The notes below the pieces were generated by a model. The model searched no databases. It was not told the DNA's origin and worked only from the letters and a program-made list of their open reading frames with translations. Shown here one piece after another: positions 54,661 to 64,000 of a stretch of DNA of 64,000 nt. The position numbers were made by a program, and so were the translations under genes. The DNA comes from Powellomyces hirtus (Eukaryota > Chytridiomycota > Chytridiomycetes > Spizellomycetales > Powellomycetaceae), in assembly GCA_025526995.1 (NCBI GenBank), contig JAHLKG010000005.1, forward strand, positions 620,001 to 684,000. The letters are read 5' to 3'. Position 1 is the stretch's first letter, and every line of letters starts with the position of its first letter.

Positions 54661-56379
54661 CCTAAGGGCACGCGTACTGTACGACGGGGCGTGAGGTTGA
54701 CGCACGTTGGTGACCCAAAATTCATTGGAGGCCGATGTTGCCGTCAAGGACCATGGAAGAGGGGTGGCGGGGTTCCTTAGGGTGCGTACCCCTTCTTCCA
54801 CCATCGGAAGAAAACAACTGACCCCACATACTTTGTGGGCTGAGGCCGCTTGTGCCGCTGGTGTATTCTCCGGTTGCCCATCGCATCTCCCATCTTGGTG
54901 TTTGATCATCCATATTATTACAGTGCAAGGTTTTTCACTTGTGTCTTCCACCTGGTTTCGCAAGATGTGGATTTGGGCGGGGAGAGAGAAGACACCTTGA
55001 CGACAGGGGTCGCGGACAAGTGACCGTGGGGAGTGTGTGTGTGGGGTTTGGTTGGTTCGTTGCCTGTGCGTGTGCACTGCAGCAGGGATGCGTAATTTTC
55101 TCGATAGTGGTAAGGCTTCGCCAAACCACGGCGGAGTAACGTCAAATTATGGAAACTAACTTTGGGGTTCTGCACGGAACGGGTTGCCGTCATAGGGTAT
55201 CCTCCCCTGCACTGGCAGGCGGAAAAAGCAACTCGATTTGCTGCATCAGGTGAGGGTTGCCAACTTGAACAGGACAACGGCGGAGGGTGAGGGTTGGTAA
55301 AATTTGTGTTTAGCGGTCGAACTGTTGAAAGAAAAATGCTCTTCCTTCTTCCATTGGTCTTCTTTGCGTGGTTCTCCGACGTCATTTCCCATATTCGGCG
55401 AAATACAATTTTGTTTCCCCAAAGTTCCAGAAACGGATGGGATGGGGTGTGCGTCGTTTTGTTACCAGTTGCACGGGCAGAAGCGCGTCCGGGTTCTTGG
55501 ATTTTCATCGCGTATGCTCCCGCACCTCCGCCACACGGGGGACTTGCGGGGGTAGCGTGGACCATGGAATGAGAACCAAGAGAGTCTTTCTGGAGCTTTC
55601 AGCGGCCTATCTGTGGCCCATCAGTTACAACATCTGTGCACTCGAGGGAAAGCCGCCTAGAGTTGGCTTGGGCCATTTAGGGGTATTCGAGACTGATCTC
55701 CGGAGCGCAATGTGCATGTGTTCAGGCTGTGTGTGTGTGTGTGCAGTGAATGCCGGGTGGTGTGGGGATTCAGAGTGAGCACAAAAGCGTGCGCGGCGGT
55801 GGGGTGTGAAAGAGTGGAGTGTGAAAAGTCTCACAAAGGCGTGCCGAACGTGCTTGCGGTGTGCGTTACCGACGCGTCGGTGTGGCTGCAGCCGGCAGAA
55901 CAAGCCACACTTAACATCCAAAGTCCGCGGGTGATAAAAATAAAACAGGCCGCCGCCTTCTATTAGGCCCCCAGGGAAGGAGGCAGGGAAGGGATTGTTG
56001 TTTCAGTACCCTTGCGGTGGCGGGTGCCGCGGCCCCCAATTAAACAATCTCATGATGGGATCAGAAGTGAGGAGTCGCCTTAATTGAATGCGTCATTCCT
56101 CCTAGTATTAGGTCGCAGCCCGCTGTCGACGTATTTTATGGACCGCCAGCAATAAGTGAAACAAACTCCTGGTTCGCGAACCGCAAAGTCAAAGTCGCCC
56201 AGCGGCCACAAATTTGAAGTGTGCGCGTGACTCTTTCATCCACAAGTTGGTGTTCGCCCACAAAGACGCCCAGGCGTGACATGCACACGACCGACACACC
56301 CCTCCCAAGTGGGCCGCTCTTTCTTTCCCCCATCTTTCACGCGTAGGGCGGTGGGGGCACTGAGCCTGATTCCCTCGAG

Positions 56380-56388
56380 TATAAGAAG
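56380..56388 (+). promoter_or_regulatory. TATA-like box of the sugar transporter gene
   Basis: TATAAGAAG lies 117 bp before the ATG at 56497, at nearly the same distance as the TATA box of the protease gene, and is also followed by a C-rich leader. Confidence 0.6.
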
Positions 56389-56496
56389 AGCGGGTCCTGC
56401 TCCTCTCCCCCCGCCTCTGTTCTGCACACACCCAAAGTCCCTCATACTCTCTCCACCCCCGCACACATATACACACTCCCCCCGCACCCCTCAGCC

Positions 56497-57990
56497 ATGG
56501 GCAACGTTTACAACTTCATGGTTGCCTTCGCGGCAGCCATGGGAGGTCTCCTCTTCGGTTACGAAATCGGAGTTATCGGACAAGTTCTGGTCATGAACGA
56601 CACGTTCGGCAAATACTTTGGAATCACCGTCTACAACGCCGCTGAAAACAAGTGGAAGGAAGCCGCCAACTACTCTGATGTCACCGGAAACATCACCATG
56701 TTGTTCCTCGTCGGATGCCTCGTCGGTGCCCTGGTTGTCTCTTGGATGGCCGATGCCATCGGTCGCAAGCGCTCCATCCTGGTCGGTGGTATCCTCTTTG
56801 TCATCGGTTGTGCCATGCAGACTGCTGCCAACGGCATCGGTCTTCTGTACGCCGGTCGTATCATCGGTGGTCTCGGAATCGGTATCCTCTCCATGGTCGT
56901 GCCCCTCTTCATTGCCGAGACGGCTCCCACCCACCTCCGTGGTCGTATGGTTGCTGTCCAGCAGCTCATGATCACCATCGGTATCTTTATCGCCTCCGTT
57001 GTCAACGCCATCATCATCAAGACCTCGGCCGCCGACGACACCCGATGGAGAATCGCCCTCGGCATGCAAGTTGTTCCCGGTGTTGTTCTCCTCTTCCTCA
57101 ACTTCTTCATGCCCTTCTCCCCCCGTTGGTTGGCCAACCGTGACCGTGACTCTGAGGCCATCAAGATTCTCGCCCGTCTCCGTGGTGTGTCCATCGAGGA
57201 CGCTGCTCTCCAAGCCGAATTCCGTGAAATCAAGGAGGGTATCGAAATGGAACGTCAGATCGGCTCTGCCTCGTGGTCCGAGCTCCTCAAGCCCGGAATC
57301 CGCAACCGTGTCTTCTTTGGTTTCATGCTCCAGTTCTTCCAGCAGTGGACCGGTATCAACTTCATCATGTACTACATGCCCCGTCTTATCGAGTCCATGG
57401 GCTTCAACAAGGACGACGCTGACATTCCTTTTGCCATCTCCAACAACTTCATCAACATGATCGGTACCTTCCCCGGAATGTACCTCGTCGAGCGTGCCGG
57501 TCGCCGAAAGCTTCTCCTGTGGGGTGCCCTCGGTATGGGTATCTCTCAGATGCTCGCCTGCCTGTTCATTGGTCTCTCCAAGGAGCACGGTCAGGGTTTC
57601 GCCTGGGTTGCCGTCTTCTGCATCTTTGGTTTCGTTCTCAACTTTGCCGCCACCTGGGGTCCCATCGTCTGGGTCTACCAGTCCGAGATCTTCCCTCTCC
57701 GTATCCGTTCCAAGGCTTCCGGTGTCGCCACCATGTCCAACTGGGGCTGGAACGCGGTCATCGGTAAGGTTGGTCCCCCATTGAAGGACAACATCGACTT
57801 CTACGTCTACCTGCTCTTTGGTTCCATCTGCATGCTCGGCGGAGCTTTCGTCTACTTCCTGATTCCCGAAACCATGGGCAAGTCCCTCGAGGAGATCGAC
57901 GAGCTCTTTGGTGCCCAGGGCCTGGTCCACCAAGGCTCCTCCAAGACCCTCGACGCCGATGTTGAGGCCGTCAAGCCAACCAAGATCTAA
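56497..57990 (+). CDS. MFS sugar transporter (hexose type)
   Basis: 497 residues, intronless, very strong C-ending codon bias. Twelve membrane helices are predicted by eye. Sugar-porter motifs: GGLLFGYEIGVIGQ (helix 1), DAIGRKRSILVGG (loop 2-3), AGRIIGGLGIGILSMVVPLFIAE (helices 4-5), FSPRWLANRDRD after helix 6, FFQQWTGINFIMYYMPRL (helix 7, sugar-binding QQ-x-GIN), ERAGRRKLLLWG (loop 8-9) and PETMGKSLEEIDELF (PETKG-type end). It takes up hexoses across the plasma membrane with protons or by facilitated diffusion. The sequence cannot tell glucose, fructose or other substrates apart. The TATA box and codon use indicate high expression. Confidence 0.95.
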   Translation: MGNVYNFMVAFAAAMGGLLFGYEIGVIGQVLVMNDTFGKYFGITVYNAAENKWKEAANYSDVTGNITMLFLVGCLVGALVVSWMADAIGRKRSILVGGILFVIGCAMQTAANGIGLLYAGRIIGGLGIGILSMVVPLFIAETAPTHLRGRMVAVQQLMITIGIFIASVVNAIIIKTSAADDTRWRIALGMQVVPGVVLLFLNFFMPFSPRWLANRDRDSEAIKILARLRGVSIEDAALQAEFREIKEGIEMERQIGSASWSELLKPGIRNRVFFGFMLQFFQQWTGINFIMYYMPRLIESMGFNKDDADIPFAISNNFINMIGTFPGMYLVERAGRRKLLLWGALGMGISQMLACLFIGLSKEHGQGFAWVAVFCIFGFVLNFAATWGPIVWVYQSEIFPLRIRSKASGVATMSNWGWNAVIGKVGPPLKDNIDFYVYLLFGSICMLGGAFVYFLIPETMGKSLEEIDELFGAQGLVHQGSSKTLDADVEAVKPTKI

Positions 57991-58163
57991 ATGCCCGATC
58001 TTTCCCAGAGTTAGATAGACCTCAAATGGTTTCTAGTGCATATGTACATTTTTGTCACCGATTTTGAATAATAAGTTACTTGTCGCTGTGCGAAAGGACT
58101 TTCAAACATAACTCTGGTTGCATTTTCTACCTTCGTGGTGCTAGCATATTCACGGCTCATCTA

Positions 58164-58690
58164 CAGTCCCCTCCAATAAAGACGCGGACCCCCCTGTAGA
58201 TATATTCCCAGTCACATGACTGAGAACACGATATCCGCATTTATTAAGGCTGAATCTAGTCAGAGCACTGTTGTGGCATGCTTTCGACGAGATTCTGCAA
58301 CATGCTGGCCTCCATTGCAGCCCAGATATCTTCTACTTCTAATTCCAGCTGCACCCGAGAGGTAGGTTTGGATTGGAGGCTATAAGTACGCCGCTTCAAG
58401 ATGGCCCACCGATTTTCAATGGGGTTTAAATCCGGGCTGTTGGCTGGCCCAAGTCCTTGTGATCTAGACACATTCTGCATATGCGTCACCTCATTGATGC
58501 TTCTACCACTCCGATGCAATGCTACGATAGCAGCGCGCTGTGTGGGGTCCAAGGGTGATATGTTGCATGTGCAATGCCGTGAGAGATCTCGGTTTGGCCA
58601 TTCCCCAGCTCGTCGCTGGCAAGCCATTACATAAGCGTGTATGTCAGGACTATCGTTAATAAATGAGGGGCTTCATTTGGGGGGGGAGTG
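58164..58690 (-). mobile_element. Internally deleted Tc1/mariner element
   Basis: 527 bp flanked by TA on both sides (58162-58163 and 58691-58692). The ends are imperfect inverted repeats: CAGTCCCCTCCAATAAAG at the left and CACTCCCCCCCAAATGAAG read inward from the right. The interior holds a shortened transposase frame on the minus strand. It is non-autonomous and could be mobilised only by a full-length relative elsewhere. Confidence 0.85.
58256..58627 (-). pseudogene. Tc1/mariner transposase, internal deletion
   Basis: The 123-codon frame joins an N-terminal helix-turn-helix (LDPTQRAAIVALHRSGRSINEVTHMQNVSRS) directly to the C-terminal end of the DDE domain (SPDLNPIENRWAILKRR), which carries the third catalytic acid. 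A full Tc1 transposase has about 340 residues, so some 200 residues including the first two catalytic Asp are missing. The junction stays in frame. Confidence 0.9.
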
Positions 58691-58692
58691 TA

Positions 58693-59471
58693 CATAGCCA
58701 ACCAAAGAACGAGTCTGTGGACGGGAGCAAGAACCTTGTCGTCGAAGACTCGCTACGAATCTTACCCATGCTCATACAAGCGCCGTGAAGCTGTAGCTCA
58801 TGGGATACCTCCCAGGTCGGCCATGTACTTCTGTGTGGGAACATTCAGACCCTGGTGAAATGCCATGAGGGAGCGTGGGGGAACATGAGAGCGCCGCTCG
58901 CGGCCTTCTGTGCTAGACTGATATATGTTGGGGGTAAAACGAGAAACATTTCGTTGGACCACAGGTCGTCGGTCAATGATGTCTTGGGCTGACTGCATTT
59001 GGCGTTTGTCTCCCGCAATGTTGTTTTTGACCAGCGTCCACGCGCCACAAAATTCAACACAACATAACACAATTGAGAGACTGCCGCGGGCTAATTCAAA
59101 TACTCTTCCCATTTGGGCGGACAAAGGTTGACGCTTTCTCATCGTCGAGGGAATTTGAAAAAGTGCAAGTGTGTAACACGTGCGTTTGTCTACTAGTCGG
59201 GCCGTCTGGTCTCATGCTAGCTCATTGCATGCAGTGCTGCACGTTTGCTTTTCCAGAGCGGGTATGGTATTTCGTATATTACAAAAAAACCGCCATGGGC
59301 AATAATTCCTTCAGGGTACAGATTCCCCGCCTATTCCCCATTCTCATCACATCAAAGGCCAAGACCAGCATGTAGTAACTCGCACTTATTTGTGACCCTT
59401 GTCATGTGCGTTCTTGACACGATGGTCGCGCGTTCCGTCCTTCTTCAAGCCTCCATGTTCACTGGATGGGA
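58693..59471. other. Intergenic region
   Basis: About 780 bp with short frames only. Nothing recognisable besides the 3' end of the small gene at 59472. Confidence 0.5.
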
Positions 59472-60007
59472 TCAAAAAAAGGCGTAGTTTAGAGGACTGG
59501 CCATTTTCCATCGAGAATACAAATCCGTTGGTGAATGGGACTTACGTCGGGTGATAGAATTCGCCAGTAGCCTTGCTCCCACCAAAGGCCTCCTTCTCGG
59601 CTTTTTCATAAGCCTCGACGGTGTCGTCATACACGTATTTTGAGGGAGGCTCCTCGGCTTCAGCGTTCTTGGTATTCCTGGCATGCATGGTGAGCGAAGT
59701 TTGCTGGGTTTTGACGTGAGGCTGCTTCTGCTCAGAATGCTGGTGCGACTGCTGGTCCCTGGCATCACTATCGACTTGCTGCCCAGTGTGCTTGACTCGC
59801 TTGTCGGGGTTCCCATCTTTCTGTATGCCAAGAAAAAAAAGGAGAGAGGGGTTAGAACCCGATTTGTGAGCCCCAAAGAATCCTTCTTGTACCTTGAGCC
59901 CGCTGTGCTCTTTTGGATGGTATACTTGGTGGTGTTCACTTCCAGAGGCAAAAAGAGTCAAACGAAGGCAACGTCAGTAGCAGCGCAACAGTTGATGCTC
60001 ACGACAT
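59472..60007 (-). CDS. Small hydrophilic protein with EHSGLKKDGNPDKR motif, probably stress-related
   Basis: Four exons: 60007-60003, 59938-59893, 59820-59546, 59496-59472; product 116 residues. Exon 1 is only ATGTC, followed by donor GTGAGC; joining to 59938 restores MSEHHQVYHPKEHSGLK, and the next join gives KDGNPDKRVK. The motif (Y-x-P-x-E-H-x-G-L-K-K-D-G-x-P-D-x-R) occurs, as I recall, at the start of small hydrophilic stress-type proteins of fungi and plants. The middle is Gln/His/Ser-rich. The C-terminal part (PSKYVYDDTVEAYEKAEKEAFGG) may form a helix. No membrane helix or signal is seen. All junctions keep frame and the exon sum is 351 nt. Confidence 0.7.
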
Positions 60008-61384
60008 ATTTGTGGTTTTGAGTCCCTATGTGATAGTGCGATTTGATTTGTACGCTCTTTTGGTGTGGGAGTGCGATGGAAAGTGGCAAGAGGGGTGTTT
60101 CTGAGAAGAGAAAGATAACTTTAACAAGAAAATGCCATGGGCGCACACCTTTGCGCCCATAAGGTTTATATGCTGGAGCCGGGGCGAAAGGGCGAGGGGA
60201 GATGAGCAGCCCTGAAGTTGCATCACGGGATTGACGTGGCCAGCATATGTTGCGTACAATGTGTGTCATAACTCACACAAGTCGCTCCGCACCACATCAC
60301 ACCGCGCTGTCATTCTAACCCTCCCAATCGCGACTGACGGGCGAGTGACTCATTCTAAGCAGTCAACTGGGGAAAATGCGTCGACCTGAAGCCGACGATA
60401 TCGTCTGATGCTCCGCGTATGTTGTTAGGAGTGTTTCTAAAACACGAAATGCGATGGGTATGCAATAACCTTGTCCGTCTTAGAAAGCAAAACACCGCCG
60501 GAATGGCTGATTTGCATTGATCTGTGGCTTGCAGCCTAATATACGGATGCACTTCTAAATATGCTTTTATACATCGCACGCCTCATACATGATCAAGGAC
60601 AGGCCCAATACAACGGTTCTAATCCCATGGGAACCCTACATGGCTCTCCGAAGATAAGAAGAAGCCAAGTCGTTCCTAGCTGCAATTCTGTAGGCAGGCC
60701 GGTACTGAGCAAGTGGGGGGCGGATCAAGATCATCCATCCACCAAGACTTTGATAATTATTTTTTAAGAATCTTGCCGGCGGAACTGAAGTTTCCCGATT
60801 TTCCCAAACTACTGTAGGGTTAATGGAGTTTATGTGCAGGAAAAGGCCACCACAAGATCCGCGCAATTTCGACGATCGCCCAAATGAAACATATGACCTC
60901 ATCCACCCTTGTTTGTTCGTCACGTGTCTCGAGGCGGCAAAGGATCGAAGGGATTGATTGCCCAGCGGAAAGTGGATTCGCCGCTTGCGGATGAACCCAA
61001 GACTACTGGAGAAAAGCACATGACGATGGGAGACAAAGAAAGAGAGAGAGAGGGCGACGATCGACACGGATCTGCAAGAATGATCCGCCCGCTCACTCGC
61101 TCCCTCGCTCAAATAAATACACACACACACACACTCACACAGAAAACAAAAACCGCACAGACAATACATTCCCCCAATCCCATATACTTCAAGGGATTTC
61201 CTTTTCCCCCATCTATCAGCATTCTTGCTTGTTGCTGGCGCCGAAGCCACATAGCAGCGATAGCTCTTTCTGTATTACTCTCTATAACGTTTCCTCTCTC
61301 GAATTGGCCCGTCGTGCGTTCCCACATTCCTCGCCGGGGACGTCAGAAGCCTGTATCTCGCACCCGACATAAGAGCACATCTAC
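60008..61384. other. Intergenic region between divergent genes
   Basis: About 1.4 kb holding the promoters of the small gene and the velvet gene. A CA simple repeat lies at 61121-61138. No gene-like frame is seen. Confidence 0.5.
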
Positions 61385-64000
61385 ATGGCCTTCGACAGCA
61401 ACCAGGGTGGAGCATACAGCACTCCTGGTTGTGCCATTCCCGACGACCCCCTGGCGTCAACAGCAGCATTTGACGGGTCCGCCTCTGCCATTTACGGTGC
61501 AGAATGGGCAAATATGACATTACCAGACACTCCTCTGGCGCCGTCCTCGGAACCGGATCAGTACGAGCGGTACAGCGCCCAACTCCGGGAACAACAGCGG
61601 CGCCAGTATCACCAGCTTCTAGTTCGGGAGGAGCAACAGCAACGGCGACAAGCCGATCAACAACAACAAGAGCAGCAGGCCGAACTCGAATCCCAGCGCG
61701 AGTTTCTATGGGACGTCGGATCCTTTGATCGACTCGAGAAGTCTGAACGCTCTTGTCTGGAACAAGCGGGCAACGAATTTCAGTTTCAGGTGGATTTGCA
61801 ACAGCGGTTCGCGCCACGGTTGGAATTGCAAGAGTTGGAAGACGATCTTGTCCAGCAAGAAAATCAGCAGCCGCTGCAAAGCACTCCGATGACGTATGAA
61901 ACGCCGTCAACACAGCAGCAACAAGTGTGCGATGGCACTTTTTCGCAGAATGTCCAGGACCAGCCACATTCAATGCGGCAACAACATCACCAGCAAAATC
62001 ACCAGCAGCAGCAGCAGCAGCGGCAGCAGCGACATTCTCCTCAAGTTCAACAGCAGCAGCCGCAACACAAGAAGCAGCGGCACGACGATCATCAAGATCG
62101 ACATCACCATCACGAACAAGCCCAGCAACAGCAGCCACTAAGCGACGGCCAGCGCGATGGTGAGTGTCATTCTCATTTTGAACACTCGCATGCCCGTTCT
62201 CTGATAAGTTTCCACCAGACGTGCAATGGAATGCGGCCTCCACCAAAGACTTGCAAGGTCTCGCCGATCTATGCCACCAGCAGTCTATAAGCAATTTGCG
62301 TCTACAACAACAGCACTTTGAGCAAACGCAAGAGTTAGACTTGCAGCATCAGCAGGAACAGCAAGAATACATAAAGCGGATCGGCATTCCCCATCATGAA
62401 GTCCCTATGATGATGTCAACTCGTGTTGATGGAGAGGTGGCGGACGATAGCAGCTCGTCAGGCAGCTCGGATGACGGCATGTACGTTGCAATGTTATTTG
62501 CGTGTTCGTTCTTTTATGGTTGTCCTCACAGTGGTTGGACTCAACAGGGGGCCGGAATCTCCATCCCCGGTGATTGCGCATTACGAGCTTATAGTTCGGC
62601 AACAGCCAGTACGTGCTCGAATGAGCGGATACAACAACAAAGACAGGTAAAGCGGTCTTGGTTTATAGCGTCAAGTGAAGAAGTTGATACTTACGCTTTT
62701 CCTCTCGCAGGCGGCCGATTGATCCAACGCCAATGTAAGTATAGAGTGCGCTTTGGCAATCTTCAGAAAGAGTGTGGGAACGTAGGAATAGCTTATGCTA
62801 AACGATCCGTCTTCCCTATAGTGTTCAGTTAACCGCTCGGTCAGCAGAGGGCAAGCAGCTCGATGTCAGGTAAGAAGATCTCGTCTCACACGTCGCCAAG
62901 TGATTATCAACTTACTTTGTTCGTCTCGTTGTATAGCTACCTGAAAAGTCCGTTCATGGTTCTCTACGCTTCGTTGTGGTCTGCGTAAGTTATTTAAAAC
63001 CATCTCGCAGATTCCTGTAGAAAAAACATTGCGCTACGCAACAAAATCTCACGACGCAACTGGATTTCCCACGCAATGTCTACAGAGACAAAACCACAGA
63101 GTTCACGTTTGGCTTTGGAGACTCACAAATACCCCCGAATTCCAATGACAACACTCCACCACCACCACAACCACCGCCATCACAAGTCTCGGCCACCATC
63201 CGAGTCGACAACGTGACGCATTTTCCCATGGCCTCCTCCCCATCGTCACAATCCCATTCTTCAAGCTCCATCTCGGACGAGAAACCAACAATTTTGGAAG
63301 GAATCCAGCAGTCGTCGCTGTCGTCATCATCATCGTCTAACGGTGAAGCACCACGAGTCAACGCCGCGGCCGCGCGTGCCCCGAAGCCGTTGGCACCGCC
63401 ATTGCCCGTTTTGCTTGGGTCTCTTGTTTCCTCGTGCTATATTCTACGGGACGAGAATGGAATGAAGGGGCTCTTTTTTGTCTTCCCGGACATGGGAGTT
63501 CGAACGAGCGGCAAGTACCGGCTCAAGTTCAATCTATTTGTCGTCGAAGCGGTCGACCTCGGATTTAGGTGCGTTCAGTGGTTCATAATTATGCTGGAAC
63601 CTTCATTTATATATTTATTTGGATGGGTAGATTGACACAAGCTGCAGAGGCAGCGCAAGCAGCAGCATCCCCATCATCAGCGGGACTAGACGATGACTCT
63701 CTCAAGAAAACGAAAGTGAAGACGTCGTTCCCATCATCATCCAAGTCACCATGTGCAAGCGTTTTCTCAAACGTCTTCAAGGTTTATTCACCCAAAAGCT
63801 TTCCAGGAATGGCAGGTGAGGGATACGACTATTAAACACAAACAAGCCTTGCGAGAAATTTGATCACTAAAAAATCTATCGCTTTTCTCTCCTGCAGCAT
63901 CCACTGCTCTTTCCAAACTATTCGCAAAACAGGGCGTCCGCATTCATCTCCGCGCCGATGCTCACACGCAGCGCGGCGATCCAAACAGAAACCCACAACA
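61385..64000 (+). CDS. Velvet-family regulator, VelB-like, cut by the window end
   Basis: Nine exons visible: 61385-62159, 62219-62480, 62548-62646, 62711-62734, 62822-62869, 62937-62984, 63086-63568, 63631-63815, 63898 to the window end. The first 340 residues are Gln/His-rich with long CAG/CAA runs. The velvet domain starts HYELIVRQQPVRARMSGYNNKDRRPIDP, continues VQLTAR, SPFMVLYASLWSADKTTEF, then a Ser/Pro-rich insert of about 110 residues, then LLGSLVSSCYILRDENGMKGLFFVFPDMGVRTSGKYRLKFNLF, VFSNVFKVYSPKSFPGM and ASTALSKLFAKQGVRIHLR. The long insert in mid-domain and the QQPVRARM start are features of VelB. Velvet proteins bind DNA and pair with one another to couple development and secondary metabolism. 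Very short exons (24, 48, 48 nt) within the domain all join in phase. Confidence 0.9.

Larger units (their letters stand above)
52648..56496. other. 3.8-kb gene-poor region upstream of the sugar transporter
   Basis: No convincing gene. 54413-54660 minus encodes a readable fragment (LLSHCRRIDIVLRLTNLSYTVYQ ...) that could be a decayed leucine-rich or F-box gene but lacks a start and partners. A TG simple repeat lies at 55728-55743. The last 250 bp are the transporter promoter. Confidence 0.5.

Noticed and set aside
56491..57933. 480-codon minus-strand frame opposite the sugar transporter
   Set aside because: It is the antisense shadow of a strongly codon-biased gene; its composition (Glu/Asp/Gly/Thr-rich without domains) mirrors the C-ending codons of the transporter.

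Overview
This is nuclear DNA from a fungus. The evidence is: short introns (about 45 to 190 bp) with GT..AG borders and CTAAC-like branch sites; fungus-specific families (a velvet-domain protein, an AreA-type GATA factor, an Rxt3 histone-deacetylase-complex subunit, a Dbf2/Sid2 kinase); an Argonaute; and a CCCTAA-type telomere motif. A GT14 (core-2/xylosyltransferase-like) enzyme and a stand-alone GyrI-like domain would fit an early-diverging lineage such as chytrids, but that placement is inference. No ribosomal RNA, CRISPR array or prokaryotic operon is present.

Layout. 1-146 is flank. 147-6326 is a nearly complete Ty1/copia LTR retrotransposon with 239-bp LTRs, a 5-bp target duplication, a primer site matching the anticodon arm of initiator tRNA-Met, and a chromodomain at the end of integrase. 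It is broken by one frameshift and two TGA codons, and it carries unexplained reading frames between RNase H and the 3' LTR. 6327-9362 is gene-poor and holds a decayed fragment of the Rxt3 gene found at 15.4-19.3 kb. 9.4-19.3 kb holds a GyrI-like protein, an F-box-like protein, a mitochondrial-type AAA+ ATPase and the Rxt3 protein. 19.7-24.4 kb holds an unrecognised protein with tandem repeats and a PH-like region, then a membrane RING-H2 ligase. Around 26.0 kb is tRNA-His with partial copies beside it. 26.5-32.0 kb holds an unrecognised intronless gene and an ABCC transporter. 33.8-46.1 kb holds Argonaute, a two-finger GATA factor and a GT14 glycosyltransferase. 46.5-49.1 kb is a Dbf2/Sid2 kinase. 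50.5-58.0 kb holds a secreted subtilisin, an ACT-domain protein and a sugar transporter, with a 3.8-kb gene-poor stretch between the last two. 58.2-58.7 kb is a deleted Tc1/mariner element. 59.5-60.0 kb is a small four-exon gene, and 61.4 kb to the end is a VelB-like velvet gene cut by the window edge.

The genes do not form one pathway. Several are regulators: RNA silencing (Argonaute), Rpd3L-type chromatin repression (Rxt3), nitrogen or light type GATA control, velvet developmental control, and mitotic exit/septation signalling (Dbf2/Sid2). The protease and sugar transporter are intronless, strongly codon-biased and have TATA boxes, which suggests high expression for nutrient acquisition. 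Exon joins were made by hand from splice signals and reading-frame continuity. The joined lengths were all multiples of three for the complete genes.
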